Assembly: GCA_964592425.1 (NCBI GenBank)
Contig: CAZQCG010000013.1
Span: 56,246-120,245 of the forward strand
Direction of reading: 5' to 3'
DNA: 64,000 bases
Source of the DNA: Viridilinea sp964592425
GTDB lineage: Bacteria > Chloroflexota > Chloroflexia > Chloroflexales > Chloroflexaceae
Program-made: the position numbers and the translations under genes
Shown here: positions 1-8,908 of the stretch, in pieces
Layout of the letters: each line of letters begins with the position of its first letter
Numbering within the stretch: the first letter of the stretch is position 1
Notes under the pieces: generated by a model
The model's input: the letters and a program-made list of their open reading frames with translations, nothing else
Database searches by the model: none
What the model was told of the DNA's origin: nothing

Positions 1-1
1 G

Positions 2-841
2 ACCCTGGCCGCTGTTGAGCCCCTGCCGCTGAGCCTGGCCCTGCTGGCCCTGCTGCCCTTTGCCTGGCTCAAGGCCCTGCGCTGGGGTGGGATCATCCGT
101 GATATGGGTCTACCTGCACCACGAATTGTGCGTTTGTGGATCTACTATCTGATCGGTCTCTACCTTGGTGGGGTGACTCCGGGCCAACTGGGTGACCTGG
201 CCAAGGGCTGGTACCTGCGCAACCACCAGATTCCCCTCCAGGCTGCGGTGACCAGTGTAGTAGTTGACCGCATTTACGACCTGCTGGTGATCGCCGGGCT
301 GGGGATGCTGGCCCTGCTTGACTATCGCGGTCTGGTGCCCGCGCAGTGGTTGGTTGGTGCTCAGTTGGGTGTGATTGGCCTGGGCTTCGCCTCGGCCTTG
401 CTGATCTCGCAGCGTTTTCGCCTCTGGTTGGCCGATTGGCTCGACCGTAGCCTGCTCCAACGCCTACAGATCGGACGCCTGCTCAGCTTTCGTTTCTCGT
501 TGCGTAGCCGTTATATGCCCTTGTTGTTGCTGATAACCCTGCTCTCGATTGGGGTGAACCTCTGGCGCGGCTGGTTGCTCTTTGTGGCTCTCGATCTGCA
601 GTTGTCGCTCTTCTCGATCTTTGCCGTGATCATTTTGATCGCAATCTTTCAGGTTTTGCCGATCAGCATTGCTGGCTTCGGCGTGCGCGAAACCCTGCTG
701 ATAATCACCTTACAACGCTATGGCTATGGGATTGAAGAGGCCCTGGCTCTCTCGCTCTTGCTGCTGCTGCTCAACCTGCAGCAGATTTTCGTTGGTTTTG
801 TGCTGGCCCTCTTTTATCCCATCCCCGCCGAGGCGCGTTGA
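2..841 (+). CDS. Flippase-like integral membrane protein (UPF0104 / LPG_synthase_TM), 5'-truncated
   Basis: The frame is open from base 2, so the gene starts before the window; about 280 C-terminal residues are visible. The protein is strongly hydrophobic with roughly six to seven membrane segments. It carries the motif GGVTPGQLGDLAKGWYLR in its first third and PISIAGFGVRETLL near the end, both typical of the YbhN/lysylphosphatidylglycerol-synthase transmembrane family. Members translocate or modify lipids, and in Chloroflexi often sit beside glycosyltransferases; which lipid is handled here cannot be told. The next gene, a GT-C-like giant, begins 139 bases later, so a shared role in lipid-linked sugar handling is inference. 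Family assignment is fairly sure, substrate unknown. Confidence 0.75.
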   Translation, partial: TLAAVEPLPLSLALLALLPFAWLKALRWGGIIRDMGLPAPRIVRLWIYYLIGLYLGGVTPGQLGDLAKGWYLRNHQIPLQAAVTSVVVDRIYDLLVIAGLGMLALLDYRGLVPAQWLVGAQLGVIGLGFASALLISQRFRLWLADWLDRSLLQRLQIGRLLSFRFSLRSRYMPLLLLITLLSIGVNLWRGWLLFVALDLQLSLFSIFAVIILIAIFQVLPISIAGFGVRETLLIITLQRYGYGIEEALALSLLLLLLNLQQIFVGFVLALFYPIPAEAR

Positions 842-910
842 ATGACCAGCGTAGCGCAGCCAACTCCTATGCTTGGCACCCATTGGCTGAGCTTGTCGCA
901 GCCAACCTCG

Positions 911-942
911 TTGGTTACCGAACAACATCGATTGGCTATAAT
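911..942 (+). promoter_or_regulatory. Predicted promoter upstream of the DUF2298 giant gene
   Basis: A perfect TATAAT lies at 937-942. A weak -35 candidate (GTTACC at 914-919, 17 bp away, or TTGGTT at 911) precedes it. It lies in the 139-base gap before the start at 980 and would give a leader of about 30 bases. Prediction from consensus only. Confidence 0.4.
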
Positions 943-979
943 AACCAGAGCCTGAATTGAGCATCGCCAGAGTGCGCTG

Positions 980-3900
980 ATGAGTACGCCAATCAACACA
1001 GTGAATGCCGTGCAAGCGGAACAACCGCAGCCCCCAGTTTCGGCCTGGGTTGCCCGTCTGCTGCTCTTGCTGATCCTGCTGCTTGGCGCTGCCTTCCGCA
1101 GCTTGAGTCTGACCGACTGGGATGCCGGTACGGGCCAGCATCCCGATGAGCGCTTCTTCGCTGATGTGGCTTCCAGTGTGCGTTTGCCCGCCAACCTGAC
1201 CGAGTTCTACGACTCGGCACGCTCACCGCTCAACCCGCGCAATTACGATAAGTTCTCCTTCTTCGTCTACGGCCCTTTTCCGATCATCATTACCCGCCTG
1301 ACCGCCGTGGCCCTCACGCCGCCTGAGGTGTTGCCCGCCGAGGTGCCCTCGCTCAATGGGCCGCCGCGGCTCGGTGCTGACCCTGGGACCCCCGACCAGG
1401 CGCGGACGGATTATGGGCCGCTGGTGGCTAACCCTGAACGGGCTTTGCCGCGTCCTCCCCTGCTTGGGTCGATCTTCAACCCTGAAGGACGTAACCTGAC
1501 GGTCTACGGTGAGATCCAGAAGGTCGGGCGTAGCCTGGGTTTGCTCTTTGACCTGGGTACCATCCTGCTGCTCTATCTGATCGGTACCAGCCTCTTTGAC
1601 CGGCGGGCTGGCTTGCTGGCTGCGCTCTTCGGGGCGCTCACCGTGCTCTCCATTCAGCAGGTGCATTTTTTTGTCGACCCGATCTTCTCAACCTTCTTCT
1701 GCAACCTGAGTCTCTACTGGTTGGTGCGGGCGGCTCAGGGCCGTGGCTGGCTGGCCTATGCCCTGCTCGGCTTGAGTATCGGTGCGGCAATGGCCAACCG
1801 CATCACGATGGCGACGCTGGGCGGTCTGGCCCTGGTCGCCGCCCTGCTTGTGGTGCTGCGCCGGCGACACCCCGCCGGGTCGCAGGCTCCTCCCTTCGGG
1901 CTGCTGTTCGGGCGCGAGTTGAGCCTGGTGGTGCTGGCCGGGGCCTTGACCCTGCTCAGCTTTCGCTCGCTCGCCCCCGATGCTTTTAGCGGCTCGCAGC
2001 CCGGCGGGCCACTGCTGAGTGACCACCTGACCTTGTTGCAGGGGGCCGGGTTTCTCGATCTGCGCTTCGATCCGCGCTTCATCGAGAATATGAGCACGGT
2101 GCGCGGCCTGGTCAGTGGCGAGATCGACTTTCCACCTGGTCAGCAGTGGGTTGGGCGGACGCCTTATCTCTTTCCCTGGCAGAATATGGTGCTCTGGGGT
2201 ATGGGTCCCGGCCTTGGCCTGGCTGCCTGGCTAGCCTGGGCGCTCTTTGGCCTGGCTGGATTGCGCCGCCTGCTCTGGCCGCGCCCGGGTGTGCCGCCGC
2301 CCAGCCCGGCCTGGGTACTCTTTAGCTGGATCAGCTTCTACTTCCTCTGGCAGGGCGGCCAGTTTGCGATCAACCTGCGCTACCTCCTGCCGATCTATGG
2401 CTCGCTGATCATCTTCGCAAGCTGGGGCCTGCTACACCTGTTCGCCTGGGGGCGTGGCGCACGAACGACTGCTGCGGGTCGGCGGCGGTTGACTGCTGCG
2501 CCCCTGCTCCTGGTCGTCTTGCTCACGTTTGGTTGGGCCTACGCCTTCAGCCGCATCTACACCCGCCCGCACTCGCGTGTGACGGCCGCCCACTGGCTGG
2601 CTGAGCATGCCCCGCCCGGCTCGGCGGTGACGGCTGAGATCTGGGACGACCCGCTGCCGCTCCAGGTGACCGCTGCGGCCTGGGAGGTTACTTTTCAGGG
2701 GATTAGCTCACCGCCCTACGCCGAGGACGAGTTACGCAAGTATGTCGGGGCCTATAACGCCGCCGGCCTCTTCGAGGAGGGCATGCTTGACCAGCTTGAC
2801 CGGGCGGACTATATCACCCTGACCAGTAACCGGGTCTATGACAGTACCTCGCGCCTGCGTATGCGCTATCCGGCCCTGATGCGCTACTACCATACGCTCT
2901 TCTCGGGTGAACTGGGCTTCCGCCTGGTGGCCGAGGTTACTTCTTATCCGCAGATCCTTGGCCTCGCTATTCCCGACCAGTCGGCTGAAGAGTCGTTTCA
3001 TGTCTATGATCACCCGCGTGTGCTGATCTTTGAAAAGACGGCGAACTATTCGCGGGCCCGCGCCGAGGCGCTGATCAGCGAAAATATGCTCTGGGACGAG
3101 GTCTATAAGTCGCCGCTGTTGATTGCTGACCGTAACCCGACGGCGCTGCGCCTGACCGATAGCCAGTGGCCGCGTTACCTGGCAGGCGGGACATGGACGC
3201 AGCTCTACAATTCCGCTGGCTGGGCGCGCTGGCTGGCCCCGTTCAGCTGGATCGGCGCACTCCAACTGCTGGGCCTGGCCGTCTTCGCTCTGTTTTTTCG
3301 GCTCTTCAAGGGCTTGCCCGACCATGGCTACAGCCTGGCGAAGGTGCTGGCTCTGCTGCTGGTGGCCTACCTGGCCTGGCTGGGCGGCAGCCTGGGGCAG
3401 GATGTCGGTGTGCCCGGCCAGGGTCTGAATGAGGCGATCAGCTGGGAGCCCTTCCCGCTAGCCTTCACCCCTGCCTTGCTCTGGCTGATCAGCGCACCGC
3501 TGCTTGCGGCAGGCGCGGCGGCAGCCTGGTTCGATCGGCGACGGCTGCGTTCTTTCTGGTTTACCCGTCGTCAGGCGATCATCGGGGCCGAGGCGGTCTT
3601 TTTCGGCTTCCTGTTGCTGGGCCTGAGTCTGCGTCTGCTCAACCCTGACCTCTGGCACCCGGCCCGCGGCGGCGAGAAGCCCATGGATTTCGCCTACTTC
3701 AACGCCGTACTGAAAAGCGCGGCCTTCCCACCCTACGATCCCTGGCATGCCGGTGGCCATCTCAACTACTACTACTTTGGCTTCGTACTTGTCGGCACCC
3801 TGACTCACCTCAGCACAGCCCTGCCGAGTGTGGCCTATAACCTGGCAGTTGCTACCTTGATGGGCCTGACGGCCCTGGGTGCCTGGGGCGTCGTCTACAA

Positions 3901-6900
3901 CCTGCTGGCCCCGCAGATCATGCGTACCCGGCGGGCCGCAGAGTGGCGCGCTGTGGTTGCTGCCGCCCTTGCACCGGGCCTGCTGCTGCTACTGGGCAAC
4001 CTGGCCCAGGCCGTCTGGTACCTCACCGGCTACGCCGCCGAGCAGGCAGCTATGGGGCGTAGCGAGTGGGCCTACTGGGATGCGACGCGCATTGTCGCCG
4101 GGACAGTCAACGAGTTTCCCTTCTTTACCTTTCTCTTTGGCGATCTGCACGCCCATATGCTGGTGATGCCGCTCAGCCTGGCCCTGCTTGGCCTGAGTGT
4201 GGCCTATCTGCGTGATCCCCTGCACGAAGCTGGCCGGGGCCGGCTCACGGTCATCTTCCGCCTTGCGGTCTATATCCTGCTGATGGGGCTGTTGGCCGGG
4301 GCGATCCGGGCGACCAATACGTGGGATTACCCCACCTTTGTCGGCCTGGCCGGGCTGACCATGGCCCTGGCGGGCTGGCGCTCCAGTCGCGGCCGACGCC
4401 CATGGCCACGAATCATCCTCTGGATGCTGCTGCCGCCCCTGCTGCTGATGGTGACCGGCAACCTGCTGTTTGCCCCCTTCACCGCCGCCTTCGCTACCGA
4501 GTCGTCGGGGGCCGCCTTGTGGCGCGATGAAGCGGCCAGCGGGCTGTTGCAACAGGTCTTGCGCGCTCCCCGCACGACGGTCGGCGAACTGATCCGCCTG
4601 TGGGGCCACTGGCTGGCCCTGGCAGCGGTGGCCGGGCTGCTGTTGCTGGCCCGTCTGGCTGGTAAGCGGGTCGCTCTTATCGCGCTGATCAGCCTGGGCC
4701 TGCTCTTCGCTGCCAGCCTCTGGCTGAACTGGGCGGCCCCGCTGCTGCTCCTGCCGCTGCTGCTGCTGGCTGTCTGGCTGCTCTGGCATCTGCGGCGCGC
4801 ACCCTATCGCCTGTTGCTGCCAGCCCTCTGGCTGAGTGCCGGACTGGGCCTCGGCCTGCTGGTTGAAGTGCTGGTCGTGCGCGGCGACATCGGGCGCATG
4901 AATACGGTCTTTAAGTTCGGGCTGCACGCGTGGACGCTCTTTGCTCTGGGCAGTGCCGCCCTGCTGCCGTCGGTCTGGCAGGCGACGGGGCGCTACGGGG
5001 CGATCATGCGCTACGGGCTGCGCGCTGGCCTCATCCTAGTGGGGGTGGCGGCCCTGGTCTACCCACTGACGGCCACCCCCGCCCGTGCCACCGACCGCTG
5101 GGTCGCCGACGCTCCTGGTGGGCTCGACGGGACAGCCTTCTTCAGCGCCGTCAGCGCCGCACGCCAGGGGCCAGCCTTCTCGCTCGATGAGGATGCAGCG
5201 GCCATTGCCTGGCTCCAGGCCAACGTTAGCGGTACGCCCGTCATCCTCGAAGCCCACCAGCCTTCATATCAATGGGCCGGGCGCGTGGCAACCTTTAGTG
5301 GCCTGCCAACCATCCTCGGCTGGGAGTGGCATCAGGTACAGCAGCGCAATGCAGTTGGGGCCAGCGCGACCATTGCCCGCCGTCAGCAGATCATCGCCGA
5401 GATCTACAATACGTTCAATAGCACCACTGCCGCCGAATGGCTGCGCCTCTACGGGGTCGAATACCTCTATGTGGGCGGGGTCGAACGCTCGATCTACGAC
5501 CCGGCGGGCCTGGCCAAGTTTGAGCGCATGGTCGCCGATGGGCAGCTCGCACCGGTCTTCAGCCAGGGCCAGACGACGATCTATCGCGTGCTCGCGCCCG
5601 GCCAATCACGCATGCTCACCAGCGACCTGGCAGTTGTTGCGCCCGAGGGTACGACCCCACCGCCGCTGCTGCTTGCCACGCCGGTCAATCAACTCCCCGC
5701 TGTTGATGAGTATGCCTGGAACAGCCTGGTGCGCGAAAACTGGCTACTCTCAACCCTACTCTGGCTGGTCTTGCTCTACGGGCTGAGCCTGCTGGGCTTA
5801 CCACTTGCCATGCTTGTCTTCGGCGGCTGGCGTGACAGCGGCCTGGTCTGGGCGCGTCTGATCGGCCTGCTGCTGCTGGGCTACGCCGTCTGGCTCCCAA
5901 CCAGCCTGGGGCTCTGGTTCTACAACCGCTGGGGGGTGCTTGGCGGCCTGCTGATTGTCCTTGGCCTTAACCTGGCCCTGCTCTGGTGGATCGGGCGGCA
6001 GCGCCAATCAGGTGAGGCCACGCATGAGCGTGGGCAGCTTGCCCGCACGGAGGAGCTTGACGCGGGTGCCGGGGAGCATGGGCAGCCTGCGCCGGACGGG
6101 GCCACCGGCGGGGAGGGCGGGCAGCCTGCTCGCACGGAGGAGCTTGCACCGGACGGGGCCACCGGAGATGGCGGGCAGCTTGCCCGCATGCAGGGGCTGG
6201 CGCCCATTGCTGCCGGGCTACGACTCCTGGCCCTCCAGCTCAAAACCCACCGCCGCGGCATGCTCTGGAGTGAGGGTCTCTTCCTGGCGGGCTTTGTGCT
6301 CCTGGCCCTGATCCGCCTGGCCAACCCCGATCTCTGGCACCCGATCTGGGGTGGTGAAAAGCCCATGGAGTTCGGCTTCCTCAACGCCATCCTGCGCAGT
6401 CCGGTCATGCCGCCCTACGATCCTTTCTTCAGCGATGGGATCATCAACTACTACTACTACGGCTATTTCCTCATCTCCTTGCCGATCAAGCTCAGCGGCA
6501 GCGCCCCGGCGGTTGGCTTTAATCTGGCTGTCGCCACCCTCTTCGGGCTGACCCTGGCTGGTGTCTTTGCCCTGGCTGCCGAGCTGACCCGCCGGGTTCG
6601 CTATGGCCTGCTGGCGGCCCTGCTGGTGGCCCTGTTGGGCAATCTGGCTGGCTTCTTCGCCGCTGGCTGGTCGCGTGGTTTCCCTGCAGTGATTGCGGCC
6701 CTGGCTGATGGCGGGCTGCCTGGCTTCGGGGCGCGGCTGGGCGACTGGTTCATTGGGCCGAGCCGAGTCATCCCCTACACGATCAACGAATTTCCCTTCT
6801 TCAGCTTTCTCTTCGCCGACCTGCACCCCCATCTGATCGCCATGCCGATCACCCTGCTGGTGGTAGCCCTGGCCTATGCCCTGGTGCGCCTGCCCGGCGG

Positions 6901-8908
6901 CTTGCTAGCCCGCGGCTTCTGGCCGCCCGCCCTGCTGCTGGCGCTGAGCCTGGGCACGCTGGCGGTGACCAACTCGTGGGATTTTCCGAGCTACGGGCTG
7001 CTGACCGGCCTGGCGTTGCTTGGCGCAGCCTGGCGAGCCGCTGGGCGGCGTGCATCTGGCTTGCCGCTTGCGGCGCTCTTGCGCGCTGGTGGGCTGGCCG
7101 CTGGCCTGGGCCTGACTGGGCTGGCCCTCTATGCGCCCTTCTTTGATCGTTACTGGGCTCCGGTCGGCGGTATCGGCCAGGTCACCACTCCGACACTGCC
7201 CGGCGACTACCTGGTAATCTATGGTCTCACTGTCGCTGTGCTTGTCCCGCTGCTGATCGCAGCCCTTGGGCGCGTCTTCGTGCCGCGCCGGCACTTCTCC
7301 GGCATGGTATCGACTCCGGCGATCCTGGCCCTGCATAACTCGCCGACTGTGCCGCGTGGCCTGCTGGCTGTCGCTGCCCTGGCTCTGGGCCTCTTCCTGA
7401 GCCTGGCCCTGCCGTGGCTGGGCCTGCGTGCGGCCCTGGCCCTCCTGTTGCTGGCCAGTCTGCCTGTGCTGCTCCGCCGCGCCCTCAGCCCTACAACCTG
7501 GTACGCCCTGCTGCTGGCCTGGCTCGGCTGGGCCGTTGCCCTTGGTGCCGAACTGCTCTATGTGCGTGACCACCTCGACGGCAGTGATTGGTACCGCATG
7601 AATACGGTCTTTAAGTTCGGCTTGCAGAGCTGGCTGCTCCTGAACCTCGCGGCTGCAGCCCTCCTGCCGACGCTCTTGCATGGGCTGCGCCGCGCTGGCG
7701 GCCTATGGGCCCAGCGCATCGCTCTGGGCGGGCTGGGCTTGCTGGTTGCCCTGGCAGCGATCTATCCGCTGGCTGGCGTGCCCTCACGCATCGCCAACCG
7801 CTTCGAGGTTGCCACCGGGCCGACCCTTGATGGGTTGGCCTTCCTGGAACAGGCTAGCTTCAGCTATGACTGTGCCGCCTATGGCGGCTGTGAGCCGGGG
7901 GCCGGCACCCCGACCATCGACCTGAGTGGTGATGCCGCGGCGATTGACTGGCTCAACCGCACAATCAGCGGTACACCGATTGTTGTCCAGTCCAACCTGG
8001 CCTTCTACCGCGGCTACGGCATTCGCATCGCCGCCAATACCGGCCTGCCCACGGTGATCAGTGCCCTGCATGTGAATGAACAGCGTGATCCGGCCGCTGC
8101 CGCACGCCGCGATGCTGACCTGGATCGTTTCTACCGCAGCCCCGATCCTGAAGAGGCCCTGCGTTTTCTGGCCAGCTATCGCGTTGATTATGTCTATGTG
8201 GGTGGCGTCGAGCGGGCCATCTATCCCGCCACCGGCCTGGCCAAATTCGAGCAGATGCGCGGCAACTACCTGGAGCCGGTCTTTGACAATCAGCAGGTGC
8301 AGATCTACGCCGTGAAGGGTGTGCCCTCCAGCTATGCACGCCCGGCCCCGGTTGCTTTCTCGACCGGCACCGCCAGGCCTACGCCTGTGCCGCCGGTTGT
8401 GGCACCGCCCGATCTGGCTGATCTCGAGCAGGCCAACCTGGCCGACCCGACCATTGGCGCGATCGCCTTCGGCCTGGCCGAGCGCTACCGTGAAATGGGC
8501 CGTATCGCTGATGCCCTGAGGATCCTTGAGCCAGCCGCCCAGGCTAACCCTAACGATATTGGCCTGCACCACCTCTGGGGTGACATCCTGGCCCTGGCCG
8601 GGCGCTTCGACGAGGCCGAACGCGCCTATCTGCTCGCTGCCCAGGCCCAGCCTACGGCTGAGAATTGGAACAAACTGGGCGTTGCCCTGCTCGACTGGGG
8701 TGCCTTTGACAAGGCCGAGTTGGCCCTTGAGCGTGCGGTCGCCGCCAATCCGGCCTTGCCTGCCCCGCACTACCAGCTTGGCCGCCTCTTCGCCCTTACC
8801 GGCGAGGCGGAACGTGCTCGCGCCGAGTTGGAACTCTACCTGAACCTTGACCCCAATGGCCAATGGGCCGCGCAGGCTCGCCAGTTGCTGGTGGAGTTGA
8901 ATCCATGA
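980..8908 (+). CDS. Giant fusion: GT-C-like N-terminus + two DUF2298 (YYY) modules + TPR tail
   Basis: This is a 2642-residue, highly hydrophobic protein. Residues 1 to about 720 look like a GT-C (family 39, PMT-like) glycosyltransferase: an early membrane helix is followed by a luminal loop with GTGQHPDERFFADV, where the Asp-Glu pair is the likely catalytic motif. Two DUF2298 (Chlor_Arch_YYY) modules follow. Each has LWHP..GGEKPM (about 890 and 1785), an NYYY motif (about 929 and 1823), NEFPFF-F-FLF-DLH-H (about 1043 and 1935), RMNTVFKFGL (about 1306 and 2205) and a closing YVGGVER-IY. A hydrophilic linker rich in Gly, Glu and Ala (about 1674-1737) separates them and contains repeats. Residues about 2484-2640 form TPR-like helices. 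The next gene overlaps by four bases (ATGA) and carries a third YYY module. The role is unproven: probably transfer of sugars from polyprenyl-phosphate donors outside the membrane. Confidence 0.8.
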   Translation: MSTPINTVNAVQAEQPQPPVSAWVARLLLLLILLLGAAFRSLSLTDWDAGTGQHPDERFFADVASSVRLPANLTEFYDSARSPLNPRNYDKFSFFVYGPFPIIITRLTAVALTPPEVLPAEVPSLNGPPRLGADPGTPDQARTDYGPLVANPERALPRPPLLGSIFNPEGRNLTVYGEIQKVGRSLGLLFDLGTILLLYLIGTSLFDRRAGLLAALFGALTVLSIQQVHFFVDPIFSTFFCNLSLYWLVRAAQGRGWLAYALLGLSIGAAMANRITMATLGGLALVAALLVVLRRRHPAGSQAPPFGLLFGRELSLVVLAGALTLLSFRSLAPDAFSGSQPGGPLLSDHLTLLQGAGFLDLRFDPRFIENMSTVRGLVSGEIDFPPGQQWVGRTPYLFPWQNMVLWGMGPGLGLAAWLAWALFGLAGLRRLLWPRPGVPPPSPAWVLFSWISFYFLWQGGQFAINLRYLLPIYGSLIIFASWGLLHLFAWGRGARTTAAGRRRLTAAPLLLVVLLTFGWAYAFSRIYTRPHSRVTAAHWLAEHAPPGSAVTAEIWDDPLPLQVTAAAWEVTFQGISSPPYAEDELRKYVGAYNAAGLFEEGMLDQLDRADYITLTSNRVYDSTSRLRMRYPALMRYYHTLFSGELGFRLVAEVTSYPQILGLAIPDQSAEESFHVYDHPRVLIFEKTANYSRARAEALISENMLWDEVYKSPLLIADRNPTALRLTDSQWPRYLAGGTWTQLYNSAGWARWLAPFSWIGALQLLGLAVFALFFRLFKGLPDHGYSLAKVLALLLVAYLAWLGGSLGQDVGVPGQGLNEAISWEPFPLAFTPALLWLISAPLLAAGAAAAWFDRRRLRSFWFTRRQAIIGAEAVFFGFLLLGLSLRLLNPDLWHPARGGEKPMDFAYFNAVLKSAAFPPYDPWHAGGHLNYYYFGFVLVGTLTHLSTALPSVAYNLAVATLMGLTALGAWGVVYNLLAPQIMRTRRAAEWRAVVAAALAPGLLLLLGNLAQAVWYLTGYAAEQAAMGRSEWAYWDATRIVAGTVNEFPFFTFLFGDLHAHMLVMPLSLALLGLSVAYLRDPLHEAGRGRLTVIFRLAVYILLMGLLAGAIRATNTWDYPTFVGLAGLTMALAGWRSSRGRRPWPRIILWMLLPPLLLMVTGNLLFAPFTAAFATESSGAALWRDEAASGLLQQVLRAPRTTVGELIRLWGHWLALAAVAGLLLLARLAGKRVALIALISLGLLFAASLWLNWAAPLLLLPLLLLAVWLLWHLRRAPYRLLLPALWLSAGLGLGLLVEVLVVRGDIGRMNTVFKFGLHAWTLFALGSAALLPSVWQATGRYGAIMRYGLRAGLILVGVAALVYPLTATPARATDRWVADAPGGLDGTAFFSAVSAARQGPAFSLDEDAAAIAWLQANVSGTPVILEAHQPSYQWAGRVATFSGLPTILGWEWHQVQQRNAVGASATIARRQQIIAEIYNTFNSTTAAEWLRLYGVEYLYVGGVERSIYDPAGLAKFERMVADGQLAPVFSQGQTTIYRVLAPGQSRMLTSDLAVVAPEGTTPPPLLLATPVNQLPAVDEYAWNSLVRENWLLSTLLWLVLLYGLSLLGLPLAMLVFGGWRDSGLVWARLIGLLLLGYAVWLPTSLGLWFYNRWGVLGGLLIVLGLNLALLWWIGRQRQSGEATHERGQLARTEELDAGAGEHGQPAPDGATGGEGGQPARTEELAPDGATGDGGQLARMQGLAPIAAGLRLLALQLKTHRRGMLWSEGLFLAGFVLLALIRLANPDLWHPIWGGEKPMEFGFLNAILRSPVMPPYDPFFSDGIINYYYYGYFLISLPIKLSGSAPAVGFNLAVATLFGLTLAGVFALAAELTRRVRYGLLAALLVALLGNLAGFFAAGWSRGFPAVIAALADGGLPGFGARLGDWFIGPSRVIPYTINEFPFFSFLFADLHPHLIAMPITLLVVALAYALVRLPGGLLARGFWPPALLLALSLGTLAVTNSWDFPSYGLLTGLALLGAAWRAAGRRASGLPLAALLRAGGLAAGLGLTGLALYAPFFDRYWAPVGGIGQVTTPTLPGDYLVIYGLTVAVLVPLLIAALGRVFVPRRHFSGMVSTPAILALHNSPTVPRGLLAVAALALGLFLSLALPWLGLRAALALLLLASLPVLLRRALSPTTWYALLLAWLGWAVALGAELLYVRDHLDGSDWYRMNTVFKFGLQSWLLLNLAAAALLPTLLHGLRRAGGLWAQRIALGGLGLLVALAAIYPLAGVPSRIANRFEVATGPTLDGLAFLEQASFSYDCAAYGGCEPGAGTPTIDLSGDAAAIDWLNRTISGTPIVVQSNLAFYRGYGIRIAANTGLPTVISALHVNEQRDPAAAARRDADLDRFYRSPDPEEALRFLASYRVDYVYVGGVERAIYPATGLAKFEQMRGNYLEPVFDNQQVQIYAVKGVPSSYARPAPVAFSTGTARPTPVPPVVAPPDLADLEQANLADPTIGAIAFGLAERYREMGRIADALRILEPAAQANPNDIGLHHLWGDILALAGRFDEAERAYLLAAQAQPTAENWNKLGVALLDWGAFDKAELALERAVAANPALPAPHYQLGRLFALTGEAERARAELELYLNLDPNGQWAAQARQLLVELNP
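6026..6190 (+). repeat. Imperfect repeats read in frame inside the DUF2298 fusion gene
   Basis: The linker-coding stretch contains four related units built on GGGCAGCnTGCnCGCA. CGGAGGAGCTT occurs twice and CCGGACGGGGCCACCGG twice. Translated, they give repeated GQ(L/P)ARTEEL and PDGATG. The composition and the GGGCA..TGCCC symmetry recall the G/C-rich palindromic repeats that are usually intergenic; here they are part of a hydrophilic loop between two membrane modules. Confidence 0.6.

Noticed and set aside
3989..4927. Long reverse-strand open frame within the DUF2298 giant gene
   Set aside because: Its product is Gln/Arg-rich low-complexity sequence that mirrors the Leu-rich forward membrane protein; GC-rich codons leave few stops on the other strand. 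No ribosome site or family motif.
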